The position numbers were made by a program, and so were the translations under genes. From Prinia subflava (Eukaryota > Chordata > Aves > Passeriformes > Cisticolidae), in contig NC_086250.1 of the NCBI RefSeq assembly GCF_021018805.1, positions 68,149,322 to 68,213,321 of the forward strand: a DNA stretch of 64,000 bases, in the 5' to 3' direction. The notes under the pieces are model-generated. The model had not been told where the DNA came from and did not search any database. It saw only the letters and a program-made list of their open reading frames with translations. Shown here piece by piece: positions 12,404 to 26,280 of the stretch. Every line of letters starts with the position of its first letter. The stretch's first letter is position 1.

Positions 12404-15400
12404 TTTCATTCTAAGGCTGAGCCAATTATAATCAAACAAAAGAATGAAACATCAGGAATTAAAGCCCAGCCTTCATGCCTAGCCAGTCAAGGTACCAGCT
12501 GAGAGTCCTTTGCAACTAAAAGCAAGGAAAAAACATCAGAAGGTGAGATTCCATAAAAGACACACCAAAGTGGGGTTTGTGAGGCCTGGTCTTGCTGGTT
12601 GGTCTTTGCCATCTCTTTCCACTCTTTTCCTGACTCATATTTTTGGGCTCCAGATTCTTTTGTACATGGGATATCTCTTCCCATCCATCTGCAGAGTGTC
12701 TTGGAGTAGATCTCTGGGCTGTTGGTCTTATAAGCAGCATTTCTATTGCACTGAAAATGCTGCAAATCCCAAGTATTTTCAGAAACTGATAGAATCTAAA
12801 AACCAAATTATATTTCCCAAGATTTAACCTGAACTTGGTGAAAACATTTTGCCTTGAACTGTTCGTAACTGAAAGAGATCGGTCCTTTTAAAATGTGTAT
12901 TTTTTGTTTTATTTTAAAATTTCACATAAAAATAATTTCCAGGCCAGAGAATCTGCTTCTGTTGAACATCAGTTTCCATTTCTGTTGCACAGTGACCCTG
13001 ACACAGCCATCTCCAAGCTGCTTTTACCTGTGGCTGCAGATGGCTGGGTGGCAGATGTGTTCTCATCTGACAAGTGGCTGGATTTCAGCAGTGGAGTGAG
13101 ACATCCCCAGTAGCCATTAAAGTCAATGTTCATCACCAGTTACTTTATTCTAGTGGCTTAGAGAGTGCAATTTTCATTTCTTGAAGAAGAAACTGCTGTA
13201 ATCCTGTGTCTCCTCTGTCATATGAGAGTGTGATGGAGCTTCCATTAATCACTGTAAGCTGCTGAGAGATCATAAGCAGAAAAGTGCTTGAAAAAGCAAA
13301 CTTATTTAAACATTACAAACTTCAATGAGAAAAACTCAAAATCACTGTAAAAATCAACTTTGAAATTGAAAGTTGTACTTACTTTATACTACTGGTATCT
13401 GGGAATTATGGATAGAAAAGAAGAGCAGATTCAGCCTCTGAGGGCTCACTGCATTAGCTTGATTGCTCTCTTAGCTCAAGCCAATGTCATCCAAAATATA
13501 CCATCAAAAAGACATCAAAAGCAGCATTCTGGTCAAAAGTGACCAAATCCAAAATTCACATCTGAATTCACACTTCAGCTCTGGGCAGCAATACTCTAAA
13601 ACACCAGGGTGATGGGACTTAGAAGATCTCTCCTAATGCTCAGTTCTTGTCTGGAAAAGACATTTTAGACGTTTCATTTCCTTAATGAAGAGATGGGAGT
13701 TGAAATCTGAATTTGTCTAAATTCCCTAAGAATCCTTTCTTGGTCTTACTTCTCCTTCAAGATGTGGTTTCCAGTCCCAGAACAGCAACAGATGGTAAGG
13801 AAAAAGATCAGCAATAGGAGAATGGGAAACAGCACTACAGAAACGAAAACCTTTATAACACCCATAAAGAGACCTGCATGCTGCAAGCCCCTGGGAGGGG
13901 GACATGCCATGCCTCTTATTTATCTACTCGAACAGGACATGGACTTTTTTACTACAGGAGTCATTTTTAGATTGTTCCTAAGAAATCAGGAGGTTGTGGG
14001 CAGCACCAGAACTCCTGATCTGAGGGGTCTTTTTCCAGAAGAAAACTGAGGATAATATCTGAGGGTCTCCATTCAAGACCCTGTGGCCAATATTCATGAC
14101 CCTGTTGTCAGTACTTGCAAAATCCCCATGGGAGGAGTTGGGCAGTTTTGTTTCTTTTTTTCATTTTTTTTAAATTGCCTCTTGCTTATGGGCTGAGCCT
14201 CATTTAAACATGTTTGTTATTTGGAAGAATCTGCTAAATGGGCTTGTGGAAAACTCCCCCTTGGATTCAGCTCCCGTGGTGCTGCTGAGTGCCTGGCTCC
14301 AAGCACAAAGTGCACTATTTGTGCTGTGTCATCAGCTTCCTCTCTTGCTGGGGATTATTGCCTCTCCATGGCTGGATGCTCCTATCTTTTAAAGCACAAC
14401 AATCAGGAATAAAGAATGTCAAATGAGAAATGAACTATGAAGGACAAATATTTCAATTCCTGTGCAAATAACCTGTCCTTGCTAGCCCTGGATGATAGTG
14501 AGAGAAAAAAAAAAAAGAGAAAACCATTATCCAAGTACCTGGATAAGCACACCGGTTTCATGTTTATTTATGAAAAATAAAGGCAACTCCTGGCCTTCAA
14601 TCCTCAAAAGGATCATTGTCTTATCTAATTTGGTCTCCTCTGTAGGAAGCCTATTGTTTCCACCGTGTTTCCTGCGTGAAGCTTTGTCAGGTTTCCACTT
14701 CCTGTCATGGCTGGTTCAACCATGCAAATGAATTCCTACAACTCTGCATGACATGTCAGTTATTAAAGATTACCCTGGCAAGTCAGAAGAGCTTGGGAGT
14801 TCATGTTTGTGGCAGGGTGTAAGCCTGAGCACAGGTTTTGTGCCATCAGCTTGGCCTGTCCTGCAAAGCTTTTTCAAAGGCTGCAGGCCAGTCAGCCCTG
14901 ATCACCAAAAACTTTGAAAGTCTTTGTCTCCTTGCTGTGGAGTGACTGATGACAGGCTGGTAGAGGAGATAAAAAGATCTGTCTGGGGCCCTGGCTAATT
15001 AAGAATTTACTGCTGCATCTTATGCTCTAAGTGCCAACAAGAGCAAACACAACATGTGGTTAGTTTATGACATATTGGTTTTCTTTGTCATATATGAATA
15101 CCCAGAAAATAGCTTAAAAAAAGATAAAGTAATGGTGTTAGGAATAATTAAATCACACTGAACTAGAGGCTGGTAGCTGTGTGACACTGCTTCTGTTGAA
15201 CTGTGTTTGGTCATTTATGATTTGTAAACGCAAATATTGCTGACTCTGGTAGTCCTTTGTAAAGAGGCCTGTTGCTTTTTTTTTGTCACTGAAAGAATAA
15301 TACAGATAGATTTTGAACAGCTAGACTAAACCAGTTTTACCTGGCTCCCAAGCACAGGACAATGCTTCTGAAAGCTGCACTGCAGGCTCCCATTTGAATG

Positions 15401-16351
15401 AGGCTCTATTCTGGGAACAGAACAAACTAATTTCTCATTTTGCCATTTATTAGCCAATTGTGTGAAACCATTTTTCATCTTTTAATTCACTCTGCATTTG
15501 CAGGGTGTTCATCTTTCTGACCCTCAGGCCACATCATGCCTTACTACTTTCACCTCTAAAAAGAAAGAAGTGTGAGGAAAATCTACCTCTCCTCTGAAAG
15601 TGGGGGAAAGGCAGACAGAAAAGGCAGATTCCCACCTCGGTGAGCCTGGATGCTTGGTGTGTGTTGGCAGTTGTGTTTTCTGGGGAAGGACATGGCATTT
15701 TTCCTGCCCTCAGCCCCGGTGTGTAACAGAACTCAGGAACTGGAGCCTTTTTTCTCTTCTGCATTATCTGAAAGGAGTGATCATTAATTTCTAATTGCAG
15801 TACACACGGTGTAATCCCACTGCTGTCAGGCTCTGCTCTTGCTTACCCATGTGTAACCTCCAGGAGACACTTTATTACTCTTGATGGATGACCCTGGAAG
15901 AGCTCATCTTGACTTTCAGATCCTAAGCTGCATTTACAGCCCTGGAAGATGAGAATCTGGAGGAGAAACATTTTGCTAGTAGATAGAGCAAATGAACATA
16001 CAATAAACCTCTGAGACACAGTAATCCCAGAAACCCATGGCACTATTAATAATGAGTCCCTTTCAAAGTGAAGCCACACTTCATGCCCCAAAGCCTCCAG
16101 AATTATGTTTGGGTAAACTGCAGACATCACATTCCTTGGAGGGCAATAGCTTGTATCTTCCATTTCTCTGATGCAACCTATTTTTTTTTTTCACTTTATC
16201 AGAGATGGATATGGTTCCCCTAAGAATCCTAATTTAAGTAGCTTCAATCTTTTTTCCACTTTACACTTATTGATCTTCTGGGCAGAATGGGCACTCTGGT
16301 TAGTGGAAAAATTTTTTAGGGCTTTGTAGTTAGTTTTTACTCTCAGGAAGG
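12404..16351. other. Intergenic DNA, no gene seen
   Basis: Nothing recognisable beyond simple poly-A and poly-T runs (for example around 14,503-14,515 and 14,153-14,172). The open frames are short and mutually overlapping. Confidence 0.55.
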
Positions 16352-16470
16352 ATCGTAGAATCACAGAATGGTTTGGGTTGGAAGGGGCTCTAAAGATCAC
16401 TGAGTCCTAACCCTCCTGCCACAGGCAGGGACACCTTTCACTAGACCAAGCTGCTTCAAGCCCTTTGGAG
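16352..16470 (-). mobile_element. CR1 LINE, 3'-terminal fragment (reverse)
   Basis: The plus strand starts with the reverse complement of a CR1 tail (TAGAATCACAGAATGGTTTG) followed by GGTTGGAAGGGGCTCTAAAG and CACTGAGTCCTAACCCTCC. The element is therefore on the minus strand and 5'-truncated about 120 bp from its tail. Confidence 0.93.
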
Positions 16471-18567
16471 GTCTGTGTGCTCAGGTTCCTGGTTTAATGG
16501 CCAATGCAGGGTTTGAGCTGGTCTGTGCCATCCCTGGTAGGGGCTCCAACAGCACTGGGAGCTGCTCATCTGCACTGAGTTCTCCCACACTCTGAGCTTA
16601 GAAACCAAATCCCAGCCCAGCCATCACAGCTCAGGTTCACAGAGCGTGAGGGATTCCCCTCCCCATCCAGGCATTGCAGAATCCCTCCCAACGTTTGGGG
16701 CTGCAGTGCCCACATCCCATTGAGGGAGTGGGGTGGGATCTTCTCCTGCTGCTGGATCCCCTGGCTGGAGTTTACAGCTGTGACTGTGTCAGCCACTGTT
16801 GTAATTGTCAGTTCAGCAGTTTTCAGGGTTTTAACAGACTGTATTTCTGAAAATTTGCCTTCCTGCTCTACAAGTGTTATTGATTATAATGTGTGCTGGG
16901 TTGCAGCTGGAACAGTAATATACTCATAATGGATTTAATTTTTTTTATTTTTTATATTTTAACCAGACTTGGGGGTTAAGTGGATACTACATTATTCCAT
17001 TATTATAGCTACAATATTATTTTTCTTTAACCAGGATTGTTTATTATGCATGCAGTGAAGCACAAATGTGGAACAAATGAATCTGATATCAAATTAATGC
17101 TGTGATCAGGTTCCCCCCCTTCCCTCTTTAGTTGCCATAACAATCTGTGATCTTGAAGCAACAATAAAATTAGAATTGCATTAAAGGTGTTTACATCATG
17201 TACACTCTGTATCCCATTATTGTTTTTCACTGTAATAAAAGCATTGAGTGTTTGCTTTGGAATAGAACACTGTTACACTCTTGCCTTGCCATGTCTCACG
17301 TTGCTTTTTGCAGCCAAAACTTGTTTGCTTTTTTGTTTTGAGAACAGAGAAGGTTGTTCTGGGCTGAAACTTCTGGAGGAGGGATGATTAGGTTTTTTAA
17401 GAAAATGTTTGTCTTTCACTTGTAGGATGTAATTCTGGGTGTGCTACCTTGGGATTTCAGAACTTCAAAGAATTTCATCTCTGATTTTAAATGTGTGGCA
17501 AATCTCCACCCTGATGGCTGTGGAAAGTACATCTTCTAGTGGAAAGTATGTCTTCCAGCTCTTTTCCTTACTGACAAAAAGCAAATTAAAGCAAGAAGAT
17601 TTGTCAGCATGTATGTGTGCGTGGGTCACATGCATGCGTACCAATGTGTGAATGAATTAACTTCCCCTCCTCACAACTGCACAAGCTTCTGCCCCTGGGG
17701 ACAGGATGAAAGGAAAACATGACAGATGTTAGTCATATTGCGTGGTGCATGACTTTAAAGTGCTCTAGTAGTTCAGCTATGAGCGTTATGGAAAAACATT
17801 TCTGGAATAAAGAGATTATTATCTCAGGATCTGGGCTGTGCTGGGCACCACAGAGCTGCCTTACTGCTGTTCCTATCCTGCCTGGCACGTAATTCCTTGC
17901 TGTGACATCTTTCTGTGTAGCCTTTGTAGATAATTCTTGTGATAAATCTTTCTTCAGAAAAATGGAAGTTTTTCATTTTTGAATACATAACTTGATCACC
18001 GTATGCTGAGGCTGGACTTGAACAGGAATACCATGAGAAGATTTTCCTTCTCCACCTGGTAAGCCTGCTGTTCTCACGTGCAAACCACCTTTTGTATTTT
18101 TTTTTTTTTTTCAACTTTAGCCTCTGTTAGGAACACAGGTTCCATCTATTTATGAACATTGTATGTGATTATTTCCCTGATTAATCTGAATATAAGATGT
18201 GCAGCAACCAGCTAATTCTAAGGCCTTTCCTGGTGGCACTAGCACACCTTTGAATTCTTTATTTCAGATTCTGTACAACACAAAGGAGAATTCCTACACT
18301 GGGCGCAGGGATTTGGCAGGGGAGGGGGAGGGGCAGGATAAAAGAAAATAAAATGCCATGTAGGCTGAGAGAGGAATGTAGTTAGCTGTCATAAATCTCT
18401 GGAGACAAGATCTCTCCAGAGCTGGATTCATCTAGTGATCCCCTCACTGACTCCAGTCCTAAAGATCAAAGAGGGGTGGATTAAGTAGCATGTACTCTGC
18501 AGTGATGTGCTGCTGTTTGCAGTGATGTGCTGCTGGGGATTAGCGAGGGAGGAATCACCTAAATAAA
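16471..18567. other. Intergenic DNA, no gene seen
   Basis: Unique sequence with AT-rich stretches (16,930-17,010) and a poly-T run at 18,098-18,111. A 21-bp motif containing GCAGTGATGTGCTGCTG occurs twice in tandem at about 18,500-18,538. No coding or RNA signal was recognised. Confidence 0.5.
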
Positions 18568-19128
18568 AGATCACAGCACCACAGTGCAATTCTGACTGGA
18601 AAGGACCTTGTGAGGTCCTAGTTCAACGTGCTGCTCAAGGCTGGGCCAACTTCCCTGTTAGTTCAGGTTGCTTCAGGGCCATGCCTAGTTGAATTTTGAA
18701 TGTCTCCAAGGTCAGGGATCTCACCTCCTCTCATGACTCCTGTTCCAGAGCTTAACTCCTTTCATGGTGAACTTTTCCTTTCCTGTATCTAATTGGAAGT
18801 TCCCTTCCTGCAAATTCTCGTGCCTGTCCTGTCCATGTAGCTTTTTGTCCTTTTGTTGTAGGCTCCTGAGGAACATCTGTCTCTGTCCACTTTGGGTTGT
18901 TGAACACAGCTGTGAGATCCCTTCCTCCCCTGCTTCCCCTGGAGCTGTCTCTCCTCCAGGATGAACAAACTCTCTGTCTCAGGAACACCACACACATCAT
19001 GTGCTCCAGCTCCCTCAGCATCTTGGACAATCACCAAACTGGACTCACTCCAACTGGCTGACCTCTCTCTTGGTGGCCCAAAACTGGCTCCAGAGCTCCA
19101 GATGTGATCTCACAAGTACCAAATAAAA
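18568..19128 (-). mobile_element. CR1 LINE fragment, about 560 bp (reverse)
   Basis: The plus strand reads through the reverse-complement CR1 3' region in the normal order: CTGGAAAGGACCTTGTGAGG, GAATGTCTCCAAGGTCAGGG, CTGTTCCAGAGCTTAAC, GGATGAACAAACTCTCTGTC, CAGCTCCCTCAGCATC and GGCCCAAAACTGGCTCC. The copy is diverged, and its frames are interrupted. It covers the 3' UTR and the far 3' part of ORF2 at most. Confidence 0.88.
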
Positions 19129-22100
19129 GTAAGTAATCAATTCCCCTGACCCACCTCTGGAGCAAAGGAGATGCTCTGGGATACCATTGCTACTGACACT
19201 GCAGAGCCTTTTGAAACTGGTGCCTGCTGTCAGTGCCAGTGACCTGCATAAATGATGGCCTTAGGCCTGTTCTCATTGTACAAAGTTCACACTGATCCAG
19301 GAAAAAAAAATCATTAATTGTTTCAAAAGAATCCAAAGACTTAATGATGCTGTGTGTGGGCTTTTACTGTGGCCTGTCAGGACGAGGGCTAAGGTTTTCC
19401 TTTTTCATGGGAGTTTCCAGCTGTCAGTGATGCTTCTTGGTCTGTTTTGGTGATGGTCCCTACGACCACACTCCTGGGCTGCAGGGGTTGCTGCCAGGGT
19501 AACTCAGCAGAGTTTCTTGGCTTTTGGGCATAGCTGCCATGGTGACTCACTGTAGGTTCTGGAAATAGTATTGGACCAGTTGGACACATGTTCCTAGCCA
19601 GGCTTTGCACTCAGGCATCTTCTCATCCCCTGGCCTGGGGCTCTGCCCTTACCCTCAGTTGTAAAGAGAGAACAGGAACAGTCTGTAACAGGAATGGGGC
19701 CCTTGCCCCGCGAATGTTTGAGGGCCATGAAGCATCCCTAGAAACCCTAAGTCAAGCTGCTGAGCAGTGTTCACACTGGCTGCTGTGCTCAGGCTGTCAG
19801 GACAGGGACCAGTCTGCCTCAGGTGCTCTTGGCAAGGGGAAGGGAAATGGGTGGGCTTTGCCTGGTGTAGCAGTGTGGCCAAGAGAGATGCTTTTAATTT
19901 TCATTAATGTGGCTGCTCAAATGTTTTTACCGATGCTGTGCTCAAGCTTTTCTTGGTACTGGTGACTAGGAAGAGCCAGCTGGGGCTGGGACAGGAGAGA
20001 GGAGAGCAGAGGATGCCTTGTGCTGGCTCTTGGATTGTGACCACTCAGAGGATGTGCTCATGCTGTGTCACACAACAGAGGCACCTCCAGGTTCCTCCAA
20101 GTGTGGCATGGTTTAGCCCTGTCAGTGTCACACTGTGCCCAAGAAAAATCTCATTGGCCTGACTTTGGAGAATGGAGATCTGTGCAGATGTGCCTATATT
20201 GTCTCCAAGACCTCAAATTTTGTTTTTGCATGAAGATCCATCTCCTTGGAGGTGGTGTGCTGGGTCACCTTGCCATCTGCCAGGGCATGGCAGAGGTGTG
20301 TGTGACTATCAAACCTTTGAGCTTCCACATTTTAGAGCAAATGCTTTACATCATGAGCATCTACTCTTCTGAGGAACCACACACACTGACAACTTGATCA
20401 CTTTGTTCTTCTGATGACCCAAACCACGAGGTTTGATGCAACATTTTGACATACTCAGAGCTCTATTTGTGCCTTACTTTGGGTGACCTAGAGCTCCACA
20501 GAGCAGCTCTGAGGGTACTCCAGTGATTTGTAACATGTTTTCTAGTTGAGGACATGTATTTACTATGGTACAACAAATGAATGATTAATAGTTGCCATAG
20601 TGATAATGAGAACTTGAAGTCTTAGAGCATTACAGAGTCAAATGCAAGCCTTGGCACATCTTTGCTGCACAGCACTCATGGCAGGGTCCTGAAAATAGAG
20701 GCTCAGGAACCAGCATCACTTAGTAAGACTAATACTGTATGGAGAAAATCATTAAAAAATATAATATGCTTATTGAGAACTAAAAAAAAAAAAAAAAAAG
20801 GGGGGGCGGGGGAAGACAGTTCAGGTTTTTCACTATAAGAATATAAGAAGACATTAAATATTTTCAGAGGATTTTCTTTTTCTATTTTTTAAATTCAATT
20901 GAAAGCTACTGCTTTCACTGTTAACCTTCCCTATCTTCCCCTATCTTCTTTTCCCTGGCTCACTGAAATATTACATGGACAAAATCTTTGCTTTCTAAGA
21001 TCCTGACAAAGCTTCTCTTTAATTCTAAGCACAACAATTTCTCCAAAAATTTACTCACCAGCCACCAGTAAGCAGTTTTTTTCAGGGATACACAGAATTT
21101 CTCCTACTATTATCTCTTGATATTCTGTGAAGGAAATGACATTCAGACATCCATGGGACACTGAAGTATATGAGGAGCTGCTGAAGATTACAGCTGTTTG
21201 TTCAAGCTCCCTCTGTATTGAACAGCTTGTGCTGCACAGTGCAGTGGCCAAAGAGGAGCTTGTTAGTGATGGCAGCTCGTGAAGTTAACCTGGGTGATGT
21301 GCCCTGGCAGTCTCAAACTGCTTCTCTAAAAATGGCAGTGTGCAGGAGGAGCTTTGGCTTGCTTATCCTCCACAGGGTCCTGTCACTTTGCTGCAACATT
21401 TACCCTGGAAGTGAAGAATCTCGAGAAGTATAAAAAATTTGGGGGGTCAATGTGGCAAAGCCCTCTGCTTCAGGATGCCTTCTGAAACCATCTCCAGACC
21501 AGACTTTCATAACCCACAGGGAAAAGTAGACTTGGTGGCCATTAGCTACTACAAGAATTAACTGAATGAGAGGGAAGGATTCTGAAACCACTGCAAGAAC
21601 TGATTAAATGAGAGGGAAGGATTCTGAAACCACTGAAACATGCAGAAGAATTATTTGTCTTGCTGGTACACTGAGAAATTCCAGCTGAGGATCTGGAAGA
21701 TGAGCCAATTGATATATCCAGGAGATCAGACAAGGAGCAAGGCAGGAGTTATTGTGCCAAACTAAAGAACATGCACAATCTTGTTTGGCATCAATATGCA
21801 GCCATTAGGCTCTGAGACAAAGGAAAAATGATGAGGAACTTTTTCCTTGTGTCACTTCCGCATCCTTCCATTCTCTCTGGGGCTTTTCTAGCTCTGAAGC
21901 ATCAGGATTGTGTACTGTAAAATGGAGGTAAAATTGTTTTCCTTGCTCCCTCAGCCTATCATTGTGGGAATGTGTAGTTGCTGTCAGTTCTTTGGAGCAC
22001 TCGAGTTCTGAAGGCACATTCTGTGCCTGGAGATACCAGCCAGTCCTCACCTCAACAGCAGTAAATTAGAGAAAAAATAAGAACACGCAGGGTGATAATT

Positions 22101-22654
22101 GAGAGACAACAAAGAGAAGTGGTTTTGGTGTCACCAGCAAGTAGCAAAGCATTAATTATTAGCCAGTACTGCTCTGCATGCCAGTGCAGAGTGGAGATTC
22201 AGTACCAGCAGCTATCTCCCATCAACTGAGACAGGCATCAAGCACCCCAAAATCTTGAAGATCTGTGAGTCTCTATCACCAGGTATTGCCATACATTGCC
22301 TCTACTTGGCCAAAAGTCTGAGCGTTGCTGCAGTGTTGGCACAGCCTCAGTCACTGTGAACTCATGTGACCCATGTGTGTAGGAGCCAAATCCACAGCCC
22401 ACGTGTGCTCCACAGGTGGATTGCAATATTGTCTTTGCCACATGAGATGATCTTGTGCTCTGCCTTTCTAATTAGTCCCTCAGACAGGCAGGAATGGATG
22501 TTTGTAGTGGTAAAATGTCACGCTGTTGTATGTGACAGACTTTTCCTTTAATGATGGGTTTCACCCAAACCAACACCTGGTCACTGACAGCTCCTTTGGG
22601 CTGCCCACAGCACGCAGCCTCACCTGCTGTAGGGACCACTTCATCTGCAGCCAC
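19129..22654. other. Intergenic DNA, no gene seen
   Basis: No gene was recognised. The stretch contains an A19-G7 homopolymer junction at about 20,781-20,807 and a 42-bp tandem duplication listed separately. All open frames are short. Confidence 0.5.
21553..21636. repeat. Two-copy tandem duplication, 42-bp unit
   Basis: The block GAGAGGGAAGGATTCTGAAA followed by CCACTG occurs twice at a spacing of 42 bp, with near-identical flanks (AAGAATTAACTGAATGAG against AAGAACTGATTAAATGAG). It is a local duplication with no evident function. Confidence 0.85.
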
Positions 22655-22880
22655 AGAGGGACAAGGTTGGATATCAGGAAAAATTTCTTCACTGAAAGAG
22701 TGGTTAAACACTGGAACAGGTTTTCCAGGGAGTGGTGGGGTCACCATCCCTAGAAGTGTTAAAAAGCTGAGTAGTTGTGTCCCTTCACAATATGTTTTAC
22801 TGGGCATGGTGGTATTCAGTTGAAGGTTGGACTTGATGATCTTGGAGGTCTTTTCTCACCTTAATAATTTTATGATTATG
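22655..22880 (+). mobile_element. CR1 LINE, 3'-terminal fragment
   Basis: The sequence runs GGTTGGATATCAGGAAAAAT, TTCTTCACTGAAAGAGTGG, GGAACAGGTTTTCCAGGGAG, GAAGGTTGGACTTGATGATC and ends TTTTATGATTATG. This is the standard plus-sense CR1 3' UTR and tail. It is 5'-truncated and has no coding content. Confidence 0.94.
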
Positions 22881-24507
22881 TGAGAATAATCCTGACACAC
22901 ATAAATGGTGAATTTGCACGCTATTCCTGAGCTGTAAAATTTTCCAAAAAAGGGAAAAACGACCACTCCAATGAGAAGGTTTTTGTACAAATTTTTGTTC
23001 AATTAGCACAACTTGATTTATTGCTGGCTGAACTCTCAAACAGTCTGTAATTACAGACCACAACTGCAAAGTAGGAAGATTATGAAGGTTAAACATATCA
23101 AGTCTTTGCATGAAAAGGAAGTGATCAATGAGAGGAAAAAAAAAAAAAAAAAGGAGAGTTAATGAGAGATAAAAGGATTCAGGAGTGTGGCAGATCAGTT
23201 TGTGCTAGGACACTGTGTAATGAAAGAAGACAGCCCAGCAAATGAAAGCAGAAAACCCTGATCTTGCTCAGGGTGCCATTAAAAACTTAGATGTAGTCTT
23301 CACAAATAAATCTCATTTTAAGGGCTAGTGCTCTTTCTTTTCTTTCTCAAATTTACCTGCTGTGTTAATGCAGTGTCCTCTCACATTTGTTGTTGAAAAT
23401 TAATTACTTGAGTAATAAGGAGATATAAAAAAATATCTTCAAACAGGTTATAAAAGGAGTTTTTTGCTGAAGGGAAGTTGCCCCCTGCATTTTAAGTTTG
23501 CAGCATGAATAAATCTCTTTGTGTTTGTGTTTCAGTGCTTTCTCACACACTGTGTCCCACCGTTGTGCCTAGAAGGGATAGAGAAATGCAGTCTTTTGGG
23601 CTGGCTAGCCTTGTCCCAGAAGGATTCCTCTTAAAGACCATTTTCTGCTCTTTGCAATCTTAAGTCCCATGGGAGGAGAAACTTCCTGTGCTGCCTCAGA
23701 GGCAGGCTTGCCCTCTATTACTTTTCACTTTAAGGAAATATTTTCCTGATCTTCAGCCTTTATGTCTCCCTTGCTTAATTCCTTCCCACTGCACCTACTT
23801 AGATTCCCTTGTACAATTCTAAATAATTAATCACCTCCTTCATTCATTTCAAATACTTGTTGAATACAGAGCAGAGACCAAGAATTCCTCATAGGAAGAA
23901 AAGGAATGGGAACTAGATGAGAGAGGACCAGTTGAGAGGCGAGGAATTGAGAAGGAACAATGCTCCAAGCATAAAATCCAAGCTACTGGTAAAAGAGATA
24001 CAGGAGAGCTGCAGTGCCCCGTGGCTGATTCATGCTGCTTACTTTTGCATATTAATTTGGGAAGGCATAACACAGCTCCTCCTGGGCTCTTGAAGTGCTG
24101 TGCTCAGAGGAAGATGCCTTTGATGCCTGTCAGTCTGAAACAGCAGCAGTGCACAGGCAGGTCCCCAGGCAGGGCTGGGCAGCCGAACGTGAGACGAGGG
24201 TGGTGGTGAGTGCACCATGAACAAAAGCCCTGCAGCCATCTGGGTGCCCAAAAAGCCTTCAGCACGTGAAAGCTGCCAAGGTGAAGGCAGTCCTGCATGA
24301 GTACAGAAGCAGAACTCAGGAGAACTTCCAGCACACTGACTGTAATGCTCCTCACAAACTTGCTTTCCCAAGGACACGTGTGGGTTTGGCTGTACAAAAT
24401 CCAGTTTGAAAGGTTGGGTTTTGGTGGTGGGTTTATATTATCATCACCATCACCATCACCATCACCATCACCATCACCATCACCATCACCATCACCATCA
24501 CCATCAC

Positions 24508-24552
<45 letters not shown>

Positions 24553-26280
24553 TATTATTATTATTATTTCCTTATACCTTGAGAGCTGATGATCCCAAAT
24601 TTCTAGGTAAGCCCTGAAGTGCATTCCTAGGGCACAAGGGCTCCTTATCTGCAGAAGAAATGTCCCAGAGCACTGTGTCCATCCCAGTCAGGATTCTAAA
24701 GCCAGGTCTCTGCACCAGGATCCTTTCCTATTCCTCCTCCAGCAGAACGAGCAGCTTCTCCATGTGCATAATCGGTCAGGCTGGGGTGACCTGCTTGTGG
24801 TGATACCTCTCCCCCATTCCCAGTGTGCAGGGATGCTCAGAAAACCAAAAACTTCAGTTGCCTGAGCCCGAGGGCTGGCCACACTAAAGCTCTAATGTGT
24901 CAGCAGGCATTTTGGGACCAATCTTCTGGGCTGAACTCCACTCCAACTACCTACAGGGACAGTAGGTAGGAATATTTCTGTACTTTGACAAAGAAGTGAA
25001 GAGCAGTCAGCAAGCAGGGAGGTGCTCAACTGTTAACAGAACACAGTAAGGCTACAGGAGCTGAAGAAAATGAGTCTGGAGGAGAGGGGGGCGCTCTGAA
25101 CCCCCCTATTAATCCTGTTTGCCCTCCATGCAAGGCCACAATCCAGCCAGTTGGTGTCGTTTCTGTGAGCTGTGAACTTTTTATTTATTCACACCTGGGA
25201 ACATGACCTCTCATCCAGGAGCTCTGTTCCACCAGGAGTGGATTTATGGCTGGCATCTGTTCCTGCAGGAGGCACAGGAGGTGATTTATGGCAAAGAGAC
25301 TCCGTTCTGACCCAGTGACAAGCCTTTTTGCAGAGATGCTGAAGATATAAACAGTCAGGCTGTGGCACAATGGTGGGTACAATTTCAGTAGTGGTGGTGC
25401 ACTTACACTGCCCAGCCCCACTGCTGGTGGTCAGAGGCTGGCTGCAGCTGGAACTCTTTTACAAGACACAGGAACACTAAAAGGGAGGTACACGGGCTGG
25501 AATGGGACTGTGCCAGGGTTTTCTTTTTATTGGAAAGTGTGTTTTGGCATAGAGGAAAGCTGTCTAGTAAGCAAGCATTCCCAGTCATGCAGAAGGTGCT
25601 TGGAAGGGGACAGGCAAGAGCAATATCTCACATGGGAATTTGTGATAGTATTACTGGTGTAAGGCCCATGCAAATGACCATGGAATCCACTGGCTTGGCA
25701 AATGGTGTTTGCAGAAAAAAAAATTAAACTGACAGTACATCTGCCTGTTCCACCTAATTTTCTAGGCTTGTATGACCATTGTTTGGGACAGAAACCTGGG
25801 ATGTGGGAAGGGGAGGAGAAACAGCCCTCCATGACCTCTCTGTCTCCCTGCACCTATGCTGGTCAAGGTCTTTGCACCTTTCTATCTAGCATATTCTCAG
25901 TCCCTGGCTGAGTGGTGCTGTTACTATTTCCCCTTTCCCTACCCACAGGTTTGCTAGAAACCTGAGGTTTGCTGAGGGTGTGTGGGTGAAAGGTGAATTT
26001 CAAAAAAAAGCTGGGGTCAGGACAGGAGAGCAGGAAGCCCAAAACCTTGTGCCACAAGTTGTGTTTGTGCCTGTGGAAAGGAAGAACCTTTTTAGCTGAC
26101 TGCAGCAGACTGACACTGGTTGGCAAGGGAATGGGGTGAGTGGGTGTATTCCTGTCACTTGCAGCACAAGGATCTTGGATCACAGCTCTGCCACTATTGT
26201 GGACATCCACGAGCACTGGTAGGTGTTTGGACCAGTGAAGCATTGCCTGAGTGTGCTTCACAGCAGGGTGGTGAGCAGAG
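22881..26280. other. Intergenic DNA with a microsatellite
   Basis: Apart from the compound microsatellite at 24,442-24,569 and a poly-A run at about 23,137-23,153, no gene or repeat family was recognised. Repeats of CCATCACCAT or ATT create low-complexity Pro-Ser and Leu frames that are not genes. Confidence 0.5.
24442..24569. repeat. Compound microsatellite (ATCACC)n then (ATT)n
   Basis: About 11.5 uninterrupted copies of the hexamer ATCACC (24,442-24,510) run directly into about 20 copies of ATT with a single C interruption near 24,549. The strand asymmetry is extreme: the plus strand of the first half has no G. It is probably highly polymorphic. Confidence 0.97.

Noticed and set aside
24297..24624. 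Pro-Ser/Leu and Ile/Met-Val repeat proteins
   Set aside because: They are translations of the ATCACC and ATT microsatellite.
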